A DNA stretch of 6,819 nt, taken from assembly GCA_007131745.1 (NCBI GenBank), contig SLPX01000001.1:1-6819 (forward strand). Direction: 5' to 3'. Every line of letters starts with the position of its first letter. Within the stretch, counting starts at the first letter, position 1. Below the pieces are notes generated by a model that did no database searches, had not been told where the DNA came from, and was given only the letters and a program-made list of their open reading frames with translations. Position numbers and translations under genes: made by a program. Shown here piece by piece: positions 1 to 6,772 of this stretch. The stretch is from Myxococcales bacterium (GTDB lineage: Bacteria > Myxococcota > Polyangia > HGW-17 > SLPX01).

Positions 1-253
1 AACCCTGACAAGAATGACCGTAATCTAACAAAAGCAACTGAGTTGTTTTATCATGAAAATGAGCAATTGGACGTTGCCGCGTAAAACCGTTTTTTGCGAC
101 ATGTATCTTGACAGACCGCGACAATGGTAGGCGACATCCATCGTTGAGAAGACGAAAATGATATCCACGGAATTATCCGGAATGTTACCGGTTATACTAC
201 GGGATGAATTTTGGTTTTTATAGATTGTTTTTTGGAACATGAGGAGAGTGAGG
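1..253. other. Upstream intergenic region of the repeat lipoprotein gene
   Basis: I see no convincing gene here. A 155-codon open frame on the opposite strand runs through it, but it continues into the lipoprotein gene and has no recognisable protein features. The region is more AT-rich than the genes around it. It contains a candidate -10 element at 193-198 and three copies of GCGACA, at 96-101, 118-123 and 131-136, described separately. No RNA gene or strong terminator for an upstream gene is visible. Confidence 0.55.
193..198 (+). promoter_or_regulatory. Candidate sigma-70 type -10 element (TATACT)
   Basis: TATACT matches the TATAAT consensus at five of six positions and lies about 56 bases before the preferred start codon. 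That would place a transcription start near 205 and give a leader of roughly 50 bases. The -35 position at 17-base spacing (170-175, GAATTA) is a poor match, so this is either a weak or activator-dependent promoter or a chance match. A good TTGACA lies at 108-113 but has no good -10 at the proper distance. Confidence 0.3.
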
Positions 254-1960
254 ATGCAAGATTCAAAGCGAGGGGATCCGGGCATGGCAATACACTTTGT
301 GATGGTTGTGTCTCTTGTGTTGTTCGCGTGTACACCTTTGTGGACTTCCGGGACGCGGAAAACAGAGTCCTTGTCGCCTGAGCCGACCATTGCCGGCGCT
401 GAAGTTCGTTCAATTGGAATTTTTTCCATTCTTTGCGAAACCAGGATGTTTTTCTCCCCTGATCGTTCCAAGCTTGCGTGGGTAAGGTACAACGTGGATA
501 AACAGTCCTTTTCGGTTTATGTCAACGGCCGCCGAGGCTCGTATTTCGATGAAGTAGGCAACAGGGAGGTTTTGTTCAGTCCGGATTCCGCGAGGTTGAT
601 GTATAGGGCGAAACGGGATGGGAAGTGGTTTGTCGTGGTGGATGGTGAGAAAGGCCCTGAATTCGACGGACTGGGGGAGGGTTCACTGGTGTTCTCCCCT
701 TGTTCGCGGAACGTAGCTTACGTTGCAAAGAAGGAGGGCAAATGGTTTGTAGTCGTAAATGGGGGCAAAGGTGAAGGGTTTGAAGAGATAAATTCTGCAA
801 CCCTTACATTCAGTCCATGTGGTGAACGTACGGCATATTCAGCGCGAAAGGGTGATCAATGGTTTGCCGTTGTCGACGGGAGGAGGGAAGGTTTGTTCGA
901 CAAAGTTTTTTCCATGGTTTTCAGCCCTGACGGCAAAAGGTTCGCTTATGGAGCGGAGAGAGATGGCAGGCAACTCGTTGTGGTGGATGGAGAGGAGGGG
1001 CCGGAGCATGATGAAATAAAGAAAGCTTCACTCGTGTTTGGACCCGGTTCTGAAAAGTCGGCTTATGCGGCAAGGGAAAAAGACAAGTGGTTTGTCGTTC
1101 TGGACGGGAAGAGGGGGCCGGAATACGACTTTGTTTCCGTGCCTGTGTTCAGTCTCAACGGCAAACGCACCGCATATTCAGCGCGAAAAGGGGATAAACG
1201 GCTGGTTGTGGTCGATGGAGTGGAAGGGGCCGAGTATAACGTGATTGGGATCGATTCTCTGAAATTCAGCTCTGATTCGAAGCGGGTGATGTATCCTGCG
1301 CGGAGGGGTGGAAAGGTTTTCGTAGTGGTTGACGGCGTCGAGGGACCGGGATTCGATCGCTTTACTTCCGAAACTCCCTTGTTCGGGCCGGTCGGAAATC
1401 GGGTGATCTATGGAGGCGAGAAAAGCGGAAAATGGCATGTGGTGGTGGATGGAGTCGAAGGGCCTATGTTTGAAGCTATCGGCAGTCGATCCATGAGGAT
1501 CAGCCCGGATGGAAGCCGGGTGGCGTATGGAGCGAAAAAAAACGCAAAGTGGGTTGTGATCGTGGACGGTCTTGAAGGGCCTCAATTTGACGGAATCGGT
1601 TCCGGATCCATTGTATTCAGTCCCGATTCCAGGCGGACCGCGTATGTTGCGCGAAAAGGCGACAAGTGGCAGGTGGTGGTCGACGGAACCGAGGAATCTC
1701 TCCATGACCATGTTTGGATCCCGTTATTCAGCTCCGACGGCGTGGGTATGGCATATGCGGCTCGCAAGGACCGCAAGTGGTTTGCGGTGGTTGACGGATT
1801 GGCGGGGCCGAAGTTTGACGGAATCTATTTCCAGACGATGCGTTTTGATGAAGAAGGTTCGTTTCATTACTTTGCGGTTAACCGGATTGAAGACAAGATG
1901 GAGATTTTTAAGGTGGAACATCCTTCTCGTGATGGTGAAACTGCTGGAAAGCCTGAATGA
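254..1960 (+). CDS. Predicted lipoprotein with twelve PD40-like beta-propeller repeats
   Basis: A 568-residue exported protein of unknown specific role, probably a structural or binding scaffold. I chose the ATG at 254 because GAGGAG at 241-246 sits seven bases before it; the upstream ATG at 239 has no good ribosome site, and a third ATG at 284 (AGGGG at 271-275) would remove the basic residues of the signal peptide. The N-terminus has Lys5 and Arg6, then a hydrophobic stretch ending VLFAC. Cys26 is the likely lipidated residue, although Phe at -2 makes the lipobox imperfect. From about residue 67 on there are twelve tandem repeats with consensus FSPDGxRxAYxA, then KWFVVVDGxEGPxFDxI, followed by a degenerate thirteenth (FDEEGSFHYF). 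FSPDGKRxAY is the signature of PD40/TolB-like propeller blades. No catalytic residues are evident. It converges on the sigma/anti-sigma operon. The propeller fold is likely; ligand and function are unknown. Confidence 0.85.
   Translation: MQDSKRGDPGMAIHFVMVVSLVLFACTPLWTSGTRKTESLSPEPTIAGAEVRSIGIFSILCETRMFFSPDRSKLAWVRYNVDKQSFSVYVNGRRGSYFDEVGNREVLFSPDSARLMYRAKRDGKWFVVVDGEKGPEFDGLGEGSLVFSPCSRNVAYVAKKEGKWFVVVNGGKGEGFEEINSATLTFSPCGERTAYSARKGDQWFAVVDGRREGLFDKVFSMVFSPDGKRFAYGAERDGRQLVVVDGEEGPEHDEIKKASLVFGPGSEKSAYAAREKDKWFVVLDGKRGPEYDFVSVPVFSLNGKRTAYSARKGDKRLVVVDGVEGAEYNVIGIDSLKFSSDSKRVMYPARRGGKVFVVVDGVEGPGFDRFTSETPLFGPVGNRVIYGGEKSGKWHVVVDGVEGPMFEAIGSRSMRISPDGSRVAYGAKKNAKWVVIVDGLEGPQFDGIGSGSIVFSPDSRRTAYVARKGDKWQVVVDGTEESLHDHVWIPLFSSDGVGMAYAARKDRKWFAVVDGLAGPKFDGIYFQTMRFDEEGSFHYFAVNRIEDKMEIFKVEHPSRDGETAGKPE
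452..1843 (+). repeat. Tandem array of twelve 111-123 bp coding repeats
   Basis: Twelve in-frame units start at about 452, 575, 692, 809, 920, 1037, 1148, 1265, 1382, 1499, 1616 and 1727. The first unit is 41 codons. Units 4, 6 and 11 are 37 codons because the loop after FDxI is shortened (ending VFSMV, VSVPV and VWIPL). The other eight are 39 codons. A decayed unit follows at 1844. The most conserved part is the strand VVVDG and the Trp/Phe before it. Each unit probably makes one four-stranded propeller blade. Most units differ clearly in DNA, so the array is old, but units 4 and 7 share an exact 17-base block (833-849 and 1172-1188), which suggests later duplication or conversion. Confidence 0.85.
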
Positions 1961-2070
1961 AGCGGGGTACAGGTGGTAATATGACGGTCACACGGATAGC
2001 TTAGTGTTTGGCATTAAATTTACGATGGGCGAGAAAGGCGGGACGGGACTCCATTGGGATGCAAAGTTTA
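1961..2070. other. Short intergenic gap between converging genes
   Basis: These 110 bases separate the stop codon TGA at 1958-1960 from the TAG of the mosaic anti-sigma gene at 2071-2073. I see no ORF and no strong GC-rich hairpin with a T-run. The best hairpin in the area lies just inside the 3' end of the minus-strand gene, at 2078-2098. No terminator for the minus-strand operon could be identified by eye. Confidence 0.6.
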
Positions 2071-5000
2071 CTATCGCAACCCGTGAAGAGGGTTTTGTTC
2101 CGGGCGATGTTTAGGACGGACTAGGGGCGCGGGCACGAGCTTGGATCTCGACTGAACCCTGATCCGGGCCAAGCGAACCGGTTCGCCGTTGCTTGAAAAC
2201 GGCAAGGTTCTTCGGCTGTCGTAACTCCTGATTCGCACCGTTCCATTTATTGCGCTTCGACCATGGTCGTCGTCGGCAGCGGGAACCATCACTACCTGGT
2301 AAAAGCCACGCTCCCTCATGGAAGAAGCCAGGGTCTCCCTCTCGGTTGAAAGAACGTTTCGGCTTTGAACCCTGCGCTCTCCGCCCATCCACGAAACGAC
2401 ACGTCCCCTGGGAGTTATCACTACGATGTCTACGTTTCGGTTTCCTCTCCAGTCGCTTTCAATGACCAACCTTCCCCGCAATGAAGGGGTTTCTTTCTTT
2501 TGCAGTTCCTTTTCCGCGCGCTTTTGATCCCTTGCCGACAAATCCGCGAAGTGACGATTCTTGTCATCGTTGCATCGAACCGCTGCGACTGCGTGTTCAA
2601 GATTTTGAGGATCCACGAAGGCCCGCGTCAGGGCGTGGTCGCACATCAACGTCTTGTCGTCCGCGGCTTCGTACAATTCAAACATCCTGGTATGGGCTTC
2701 AATGCTTCGCGGGTCTACATCCACCGCGGATGCAAGCAGCTCCCGGCTCATGTGAGCTTGACCTTTGAGAAGGCGGATTCCCGCTAGTTCAACGAGCGCT
2801 CCAGGATCCAGACGATCTTTTTTCAGCCAGTGGAGCGCGGTTTCCTCGGCCTTGTCCAGTTTTCCCATGCGTACGTACCAGCGAAGCAGGTCCCGGGTGC
2901 GATCCCGGCTGTGCGGGTTTTGTTCAAAAGCAGCGCGCAGTTCTTTCAGCCTCTGCTCATCGCTTTCAATCGGCCCGTCGTGGCCGGTGATGTCCGCGAC
3001 CCGGTACCATACGCGTCTCATGCGGACCATCCTGCGAGCGGGGCTGCGCACGATTGCTGAGGCTTGGGGGCTTACCAACGCTCCATGAGTGTCATCAGAA
3101 GGGAAGAATTGCCGGCGTTCTCGGGCGGCGGGTGCAGGCCGTGCTCTTTTGGACCTGCGTATGCCTCCTCCTGCTTCCAGGATGTCTGGGCTCTCAACCA
3201 CCGCGTCTTCTTCCTGCATGTCCGAGTCTCCGGTCCATTCCACCGCGGGGCGGGTGTCTTCCACTCCGAAAGCTTGGGCCATGGCTTCGCTTTCCAAAAC
3301 CAGGAGACTGGTGTGCCGGCTCAACACGTGGTAGCGCCTGGAGAGTTCCACGACCTCCTCCCGGTCGGCCCGGCCTGACTTCTTCTCCAGTTCGTTGATC
3401 CGCATTTCAGCCCAAAGCCTTGGTATGAAAGAGTTTCCTTCGTGCGGCCTCGGCTGAAACGATATTCTGTAGCGTCGCTCAAAGGGTTCGCCATGAAGCA
3501 TTCCGGTTAAAACAACTTCTCCCTTTGTGTCCTTGGAGACGCGGACCGCAACAAGCCTTTCTTCACCGGGCCATACTTCTCCCAACTTCGATGGCGCCGC
3601 CCTCACGACTCCGGGCGGCAGCAATAACCCGGCCCCGCGCAAAGGCTCGCCCTTTTGTCGCTGCATGACCGTAAAAGCAATTGACCTGGGGTTCGCGCCC
3701 GCGGGAAAATCAACGAATGCTCCGCCCCCGGCATCGGCCATCGCTCTCATGTTGAGTTCATCGACGTTTCCGCCGAGGCTGACCGTGGTCAGCCGGATTT
3801 CACCCAGGGTTTTCTTTACGCGCCCGGCCAGGCGATCTGTTTCGATTTCCCCCGCTGAAGGGATTCCGTTTCCGAGGTAAATGATCCGAGAGTTTCTATT
3901 TTCAGCGCCTGATTCGGCAAGGAATGAAACTCCATCTTCAAAAGCTGCAGCCAGGCGGGAGCTTCCGAGAGGTTCCAGGGATTTTACCTTCTTTTCGAGC
4001 AGAGCCGCGTTTTCTCCTGTTGCGCGGATGAAGCCCTGGGTGAGAGGGGTGCATCGCGTGGCACAACTCATGACCGCGACCCGGCTTTCGAGTCCAATCT
4101 CCCGGGTCAATGTCCCGATCATTTCAGCGGCCCTGTTTATCCTCGCTTTTTGAATCGAGTACGATGAATCCACTACAAACAAAACGTTCAAACTTGTGGC
4201 CGCTATCTCGTAAGGAATCTGGGGCCGCAGGGAGAGTAACGCGAACCCATCTTCTTCACCCGTGGGATCTTTGTAGGAATAAGCGTGAACTTCGCGGGTT
4301 GGATATCGATCCGGTATGTCCACGACGATGTCTCCAGTTGGGGCGAAATCATTTCTTTCCATGTGAAGGACAACGCCGTCCTTTTTCTTCCAGGCATCAA
4401 GTTTGTAGGGGCTTATTCTGAGTTCACGGTGGTCCGACAGGCCGCCTATTGTCATCCGTAGATCGAATTTTTCGGTGCGCGGCCTCCCCGAGGGATCCGC
4501 GGCCAGGGGCAGAACGTAGCGTCGTCCGCCCGGAACCGGCCTCATTATCTGGGTGTACGCGATCCGAACCCTGCGGGACCCTTTTTTGGGAATGGGGTAA
4601 ATCCGGAGTTCGAACTGGTTTCCCTGTTGCCATTTCAGCAATGCAGGGTCTTCCCATGGTCCCGGGACCCATACGAATTCCTCTCTTTTTTGACGCTGTT
4701 TCCTGGGAGTGCCCTGGCGGATTACACCGCGCCAGATTTTTTCCCCTCGCTTACGTTCCACCATCGCTCCATGCATCCACTCTCCGTCGACTACCAGGTC
4801 AAGGGCCGCGATCCTGGCGTCGGTCGGCATGGGAAACGTGTAGATTCCCTCCATGACGTGATTCGTGTCGTTGTGGAATTCTTCTTCGATTTCCGTCCTG
4901 ACCATTCGTCCCCGTACGCTCACGTTGACTTTGTGGTCGACCAGCCTCAGGGCCTGGTCGTCATCATCGGTGGAGCCGGGACGCCGAGCCGTGAGCGTTC

Positions 5001-5904
5001 CGAATCCGCTCGTTCCTTCTTCCGGACCGTGGGTTTCATCCACCCACTCCAAGGCTACGCCCAGGTCTGAAGCAGCTCGGATTATGGGCTTGTTTCCTTC
5101 TTCCAGCACCGCTTCCCCCCCCGCGAGCAAGGATTCTTTTTGTCCACCGGATTCCACGATGACCTTGCCCTGCACCACGTCAACGAAAGAGTATTCGCCC
5201 ATGGCTTTTACATGGAGTTTCGTGCCCACCACTTCGACTGAACCCGTGGGCAGGTTTACCATCAAGGATGGAAGATCTTCGCGTTTAGCTGTCTCAATTA
5301 GAGACTCACCTTTTGAGAGGCGCAGCGAGCGGGGATGCTCTTTGTCCAGCTTCATGCGGGAAGAATGGTTCAGCCGGACCACGGTCCCGTCCGAAAGGGT
5401 TGCCTGCAGTCTCTCGGCATGGCCGGTGGACAGAACATCGGGATCCTCGGGGTGACAATCCCGGGGAAAGGTTTCACCCGTATTTGCAATTGAAATACAG
5501 CTCAACGCAGCCAAACGTTGTTTTGTCTCCTGTCTCTCTTCGGTTTCAGAAGGTTGACGGATCATCAAAAACGCGGCTGCGGCTATAGCGGCAGCAGCCG
5601 CAATTCCGGCCGGCGCCCAGAAAAGCGGCCGTTTCAGCAAGGTCCAAATTCCTTGGCCCTCTTCTTTTCGAGAAGGTTTTCCGGCCATGGCTCGCTCCGC
5701 GATTTCACCGGGGGAAACACCAGGAGAGTAATCCCGGTGAAAAGAATCCAGCATTGACATGAGCCGGCGGGATGCCCGCACCTCGACCTCGCAGAGAGCG
5801 CATTTTTCTATGTGATCCACCAGGTCGGGAGGAAGGTTTTCAGCGCTTTCAGGGCACGACGAGACGAGGTCGGCCACGTTTTGACAAGGTGTTTTTTCCT
5901 TCAT
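2071..5904 (-). CDS. Membrane anti-sigma-like mosaic: ZAS-FecR-VIT-vWA-TPR-DUF2135-like
   Basis: A 1277-residue single-pass membrane protein, predicted to hold the adjacent sigma factor inside the cell and sense something outside. The ATG at 5902-5904 is preceded by GGAGG about nine bases upstream. Residues 1-50 carry HIEKCALC (His31, Cys35, Cys38) with Cys7, the ligand pattern of zinc anti-sigma (ZAS) domains. Residues 94-115 are an Ala-rich membrane helix. Residues 165-270 match a FecR domain (SDGTVVRLN, VEVVGTKLHV, VVQGKVIV). Residues 322-450 are a VIT domain (TEIEEEFHN, GIYTFPMP, FELRIYPIP). Residues 572-745 are a vWA domain with DSSYS at 579-583. Residues 825-875 match the helical segment usual after vWA in VIT-vWA proteins. 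Residues 885-965 are a charged, Pro/Arg-rich linker. Residues 984-1105 look like about three TPR units. Residues 1142-1235 resemble DUF2135. The domain calls for FecR, VIT and vWA are strong; TPR and DUF2135 are weaker. The sigma partner is inferred from overlap and the ZAS motif. Confidence 0.9.
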   Translation of the reverse strand: MKEKTPCQNVADLVSSCPESAENLPPDLVDHIEKCALCEVEVRASRRLMSMLDSFHRDYSPGVSPGEIAERAMAGKPSRKEEGQGIWTLLKRPLFWAPAGIAAAAAIAAAAFLMIRQPSETEERQETKQRLAALSCISIANTGETFPRDCHPEDPDVLSTGHAERLQATLSDGTVVRLNHSSRMKLDKEHPRSLRLSKGESLIETAKREDLPSLMVNLPTGSVEVVGTKLHVKAMGEYSFVDVVQGKVIVESGGQKESLLAGGEAVLEEGNKPIIRAASDLGVALEWVDETHGPEEGTSGFGTLTARRPGSTDDDDQALRLVDHKVNVSVRGRMVRTEIEEEFHNDTNHVMEGIYTFPMPTDARIAALDLVVDGEWMHGAMVERKRGEKIWRGVIRQGTPRKQRQKREEFVWVPGPWEDPALLKWQQGNQFELRIYPIPKKGSRRVRIAYTQIMRPVPGGRRYVLPLAADPSGRPRTEKFDLRMTIGGLSDHRELRISPYKLDAWKKKDGVVLHMERNDFAPTGDIVVDIPDRYPTREVHAYSYKDPTGEEDGFALLSLRPQIPYEIAATSLNVLFVVDSSYSIQKARINRAAEMIGTLTREIGLESRVAVMSCATRCTPLTQGFIRATGENAALLEKKVKSLEPLGSSRLAAAFEDGVSFLAESGAENRNSRIIYLGNGIPSAGEIETDRLAGRVKKTLGEIRLTTVSLGGNVDELNMRAMADAGGGAFVDFPAGANPRSIAFTVMQRQKGEPLRGAGLLLPPGVVRAAPSKLGEVWPGEERLVAVRVSKDTKGEVVLTGMLHGEPFERRYRISFQPRPHEGNSFIPRLWAEMRINELEKKSGRADREEVVELSRRYHVLSRHTSLLVLESEAMAQAFGVEDTRPAVEWTGDSDMQEEDAVVESPDILEAGGGIRRSKRARPAPAARERRQFFPSDDTHGALVSPQASAIVRSPARRMVRMRRVWYRVADITGHDGPIESDEQRLKELRAAFEQNPHSRDRTRDLLRWYVRMGKLDKAEETALHWLKKDRLDPGALVELAGIRLLKGQAHMSRELLASAVDVDPRSIEAHTRMFELYEAADDKTLMCDHALTRAFVDPQNLEHAVAAVRCNDDKNRHFADLSARDQKRAEKELQKKETPSLRGRLVIESDWRGNRNVDIVVITPRGRVVSWMGGERRVQSRNVLSTERETLASSMRERGFYQVVMVPAADDDHGRSAINGTVRIRSYDSRRTLPFSSNGEPVRLARIRVQSRSKLVPAPLVRPKHRPEQNPLHGLR
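2078..2098 (+). terminator. Possible weak terminator for the lipoprotein gene
   Basis: AACCC at 2078-2082 can pair with GGGTT at 2090-2094 around a seven-base loop, and is followed by TTGTT on the plus strand. The position is right for ending plus-strand transcription, about 120 bases after the lipoprotein stop. The stem is only five pairs and lies within the last codons of the opposing gene, so it may be chance. Confidence 0.25.
5849..5904 (-). other. 56-base overlap of sigma and anti-sigma coding regions
   Basis: The sigma gene stop (TGA at 5849-5851) lies 56 bases inside the mosaic anti-sigma gene, in a different frame. The ribosome site of the second gene (GGAGG just above 5904) is therefore inside the sigma coding region. 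This arrangement supports co-transcription and translational coupling, which would keep the two partners in proportion. It also explains why the sigma C-terminal tail is long and charged: it reads through the leader and the first codons of the next gene. Confidence 0.85.
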
Positions 5905-6493
5905 TTTCTTTTTCCTCCGTCGCTTCGTCCCCTTCAGAGGGGGGTTCCATCAGGATTGGACGCAGGAGCCGACGTAATCGCCCTATGCCCAGCGAGACTC
6001 GCTTTCTGGCAGCCGCGGATCTTATTCCAAGTGATTCCGCGATTTCCGTGTTCGACAAACCCGCCACGTAATAGAGCAACACTGCTTCGCGAAGCTTGGG
6101 CTTTAGCTGCAAGAGAGCTTTTTCCAGCAGTTCATGGGACTCGGCTTCCTGGGCCGTGTTTTCCGCCGACGGTTCGCGAGATACCGGTTCGGTCGCATCC
6201 GCGCACCATTTCTTTACCAGGTCCGACCTGCGATCCCTTTTCCTGAGATGGCGGATGCAGACCCTGCGCGCGATGCCGAACAACCAACTCTTGGCGCTCG
6301 ATGATCCGTCGAAACGGTGCATGGCGTTCCACGCGTCCACAAACGTCTCCTGCAGGAGATCGTCTGCATCATGTTTTGAACCGATGAATCCGGCGCAAAA
6401 CCTTCCCACCGGTGAGCTGTAAGCCTGCGCCATCAAGCGCAACGCTTCTCTAAAATCACCGGCCGCCATGCATGTTGAAATCTTGAGTTCCAT
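5849..6493 (-). CDS. ECF-type RNA polymerase sigma-70 factor
   Basis: A 214-residue sigma factor that directs RNA polymerase to a dedicated promoter set. The ATG at 6491-6493 has AGGGG about five bases upstream. Residues 17-90 match region 2: DADDLLQETFVDAW (42-55) is the classic region 2.2 core-binding motif, and SWLFGIARR followed by a basic stretch to residue 89 covers regions 2.3-2.4. Residues 91-120 are an acidic linker. Residues 124-180 match region 4, with LREAVLLYYVAGLSNTEIAESLGI giving the helix-turn-helix that reads the -35 element (here residues 134-157). There is no region 1 or 3, as in ECF factors. The last 35 residues (about 180-214) are a charged tail beyond the usual end of region 4, partly encoded within the overlap with the next gene. 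The target promoters are not known. I cannot assign an ECF subgroup by eye. Confidence 0.93.
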   Translation of the reverse strand: MELKISTCMAAGDFREALRLMAQAYSSPVGRFCAGFIGSKHDADDLLQETFVDAWNAMHRFDGSSSAKSWLFGIARRVCIRHLRKRDRRSDLVKKWCADATEPVSREPSAENTAQEAESHELLEKALLQLKPKLREAVLLYYVAGLSNTEIAESLGIRSAAARKRVSLGIGRLRRLLRPILMEPPSEGDEATEEKENEGKNTLSKRGRPRLVVP

Positions 6494-6521
6494 TTGTCCC
6501 CTACGCTGTCGCGAGGCTGAG

Positions 6522-6551
6522 ATATGTGAACATTTTTTTGGCTTTTTGCAA
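6522..6551 (-). promoter_or_regulatory. Candidate housekeeping promoter (TTGCAA-N18-ACATAT)
   Basis: On the minus strand TTGCAA (6551-6546) and ACATAT (6527-6522) are separated by 18 bases, a plausible weak sigma-70 promoter placing transcription start near 6515 and a leader of about 22 bases. It overlaps the A-tract cluster and is an alternative to the ECF-like boxes slightly further upstream. Confidence 0.25.
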
Positions 6552-6561
6552 AAAAAATTGT

Positions 6562-6586
6562 GACCCTTCTTTCAGTGGCGCGTTCA
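6562..6586 (-). promoter_or_regulatory. Candidate ECF-type promoter (TGAAC / GGTC)
   Basis: Read on the minus strand, TGAAC (6586-6582) is followed after 16 bases by GGTC (6565-6562), similar to the GGAAC and CGTC boxes of many ECF-controlled promoters. It lies about 70 bases before the sigma start codon, so it could give autoregulation, which is common in ECF operons. Both boxes are imperfect and short, so a chance match is quite possible. Confidence 0.2.
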
Positions 6587-6772
6587 TCGCTTTTTCGCTT
6601 GTCCCGCGGTTTGTCCACCGCCGTAAATAAACAGGCTCGCTCGATCTTGGGCGGCTTTATATAGAACGGGTCTGACAATGCCTGATCTGCCGAGGCCAAA
6701 AGTTGAAGCAGGTCTCCGGAAAAAGCCGGCGTTCGAAGCCCGCTGCCCGAAGGGCTGAAGGGATTCGACCGA

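Noticed and set aside
108..113. TTGACA as the -35 box of the lipoprotein promoter
   Set aside because: A perfect -35 hexamer, but no acceptable -10 sequence is found 16-18 bases downstream.
25..492. Minus-strand 155-residue open frame at the left end
   Set aside because: It lies opposite the start of the lipoprotein gene and its upstream region and has no domain or signal features; the plus-strand repeat protein is clearly the real product here.
1178..1711. Minus-strand 177-residue open frame opposite the repeats, itself repetitive
   Set aside because: Its periodicity is just the antisense reading of the plus-strand tandem repeats.
452..1843. Tandem repeats considered as a CRISPR array or minisatellite
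   Set aside because: Units are 111-123 bases, in frame, diverged in DNA but conserved in protein, and fit propeller blades; there is no repeat-spacer pattern.
4865..5455. Plus-strand 196-residue open frame, very rich in Ser, opposite the FecR/VIT region
   Set aside because: Low-complexity composition and its position antisense to strongly conserved FecR and VIT motifs mark it as a shadow frame.
6655..6676. TTGTCA and TATAAA on the minus strand as a sigma-70 promoter for the sigma gene
   Set aside because: The boxes are only 11 bases apart, too close for a normal promoter.
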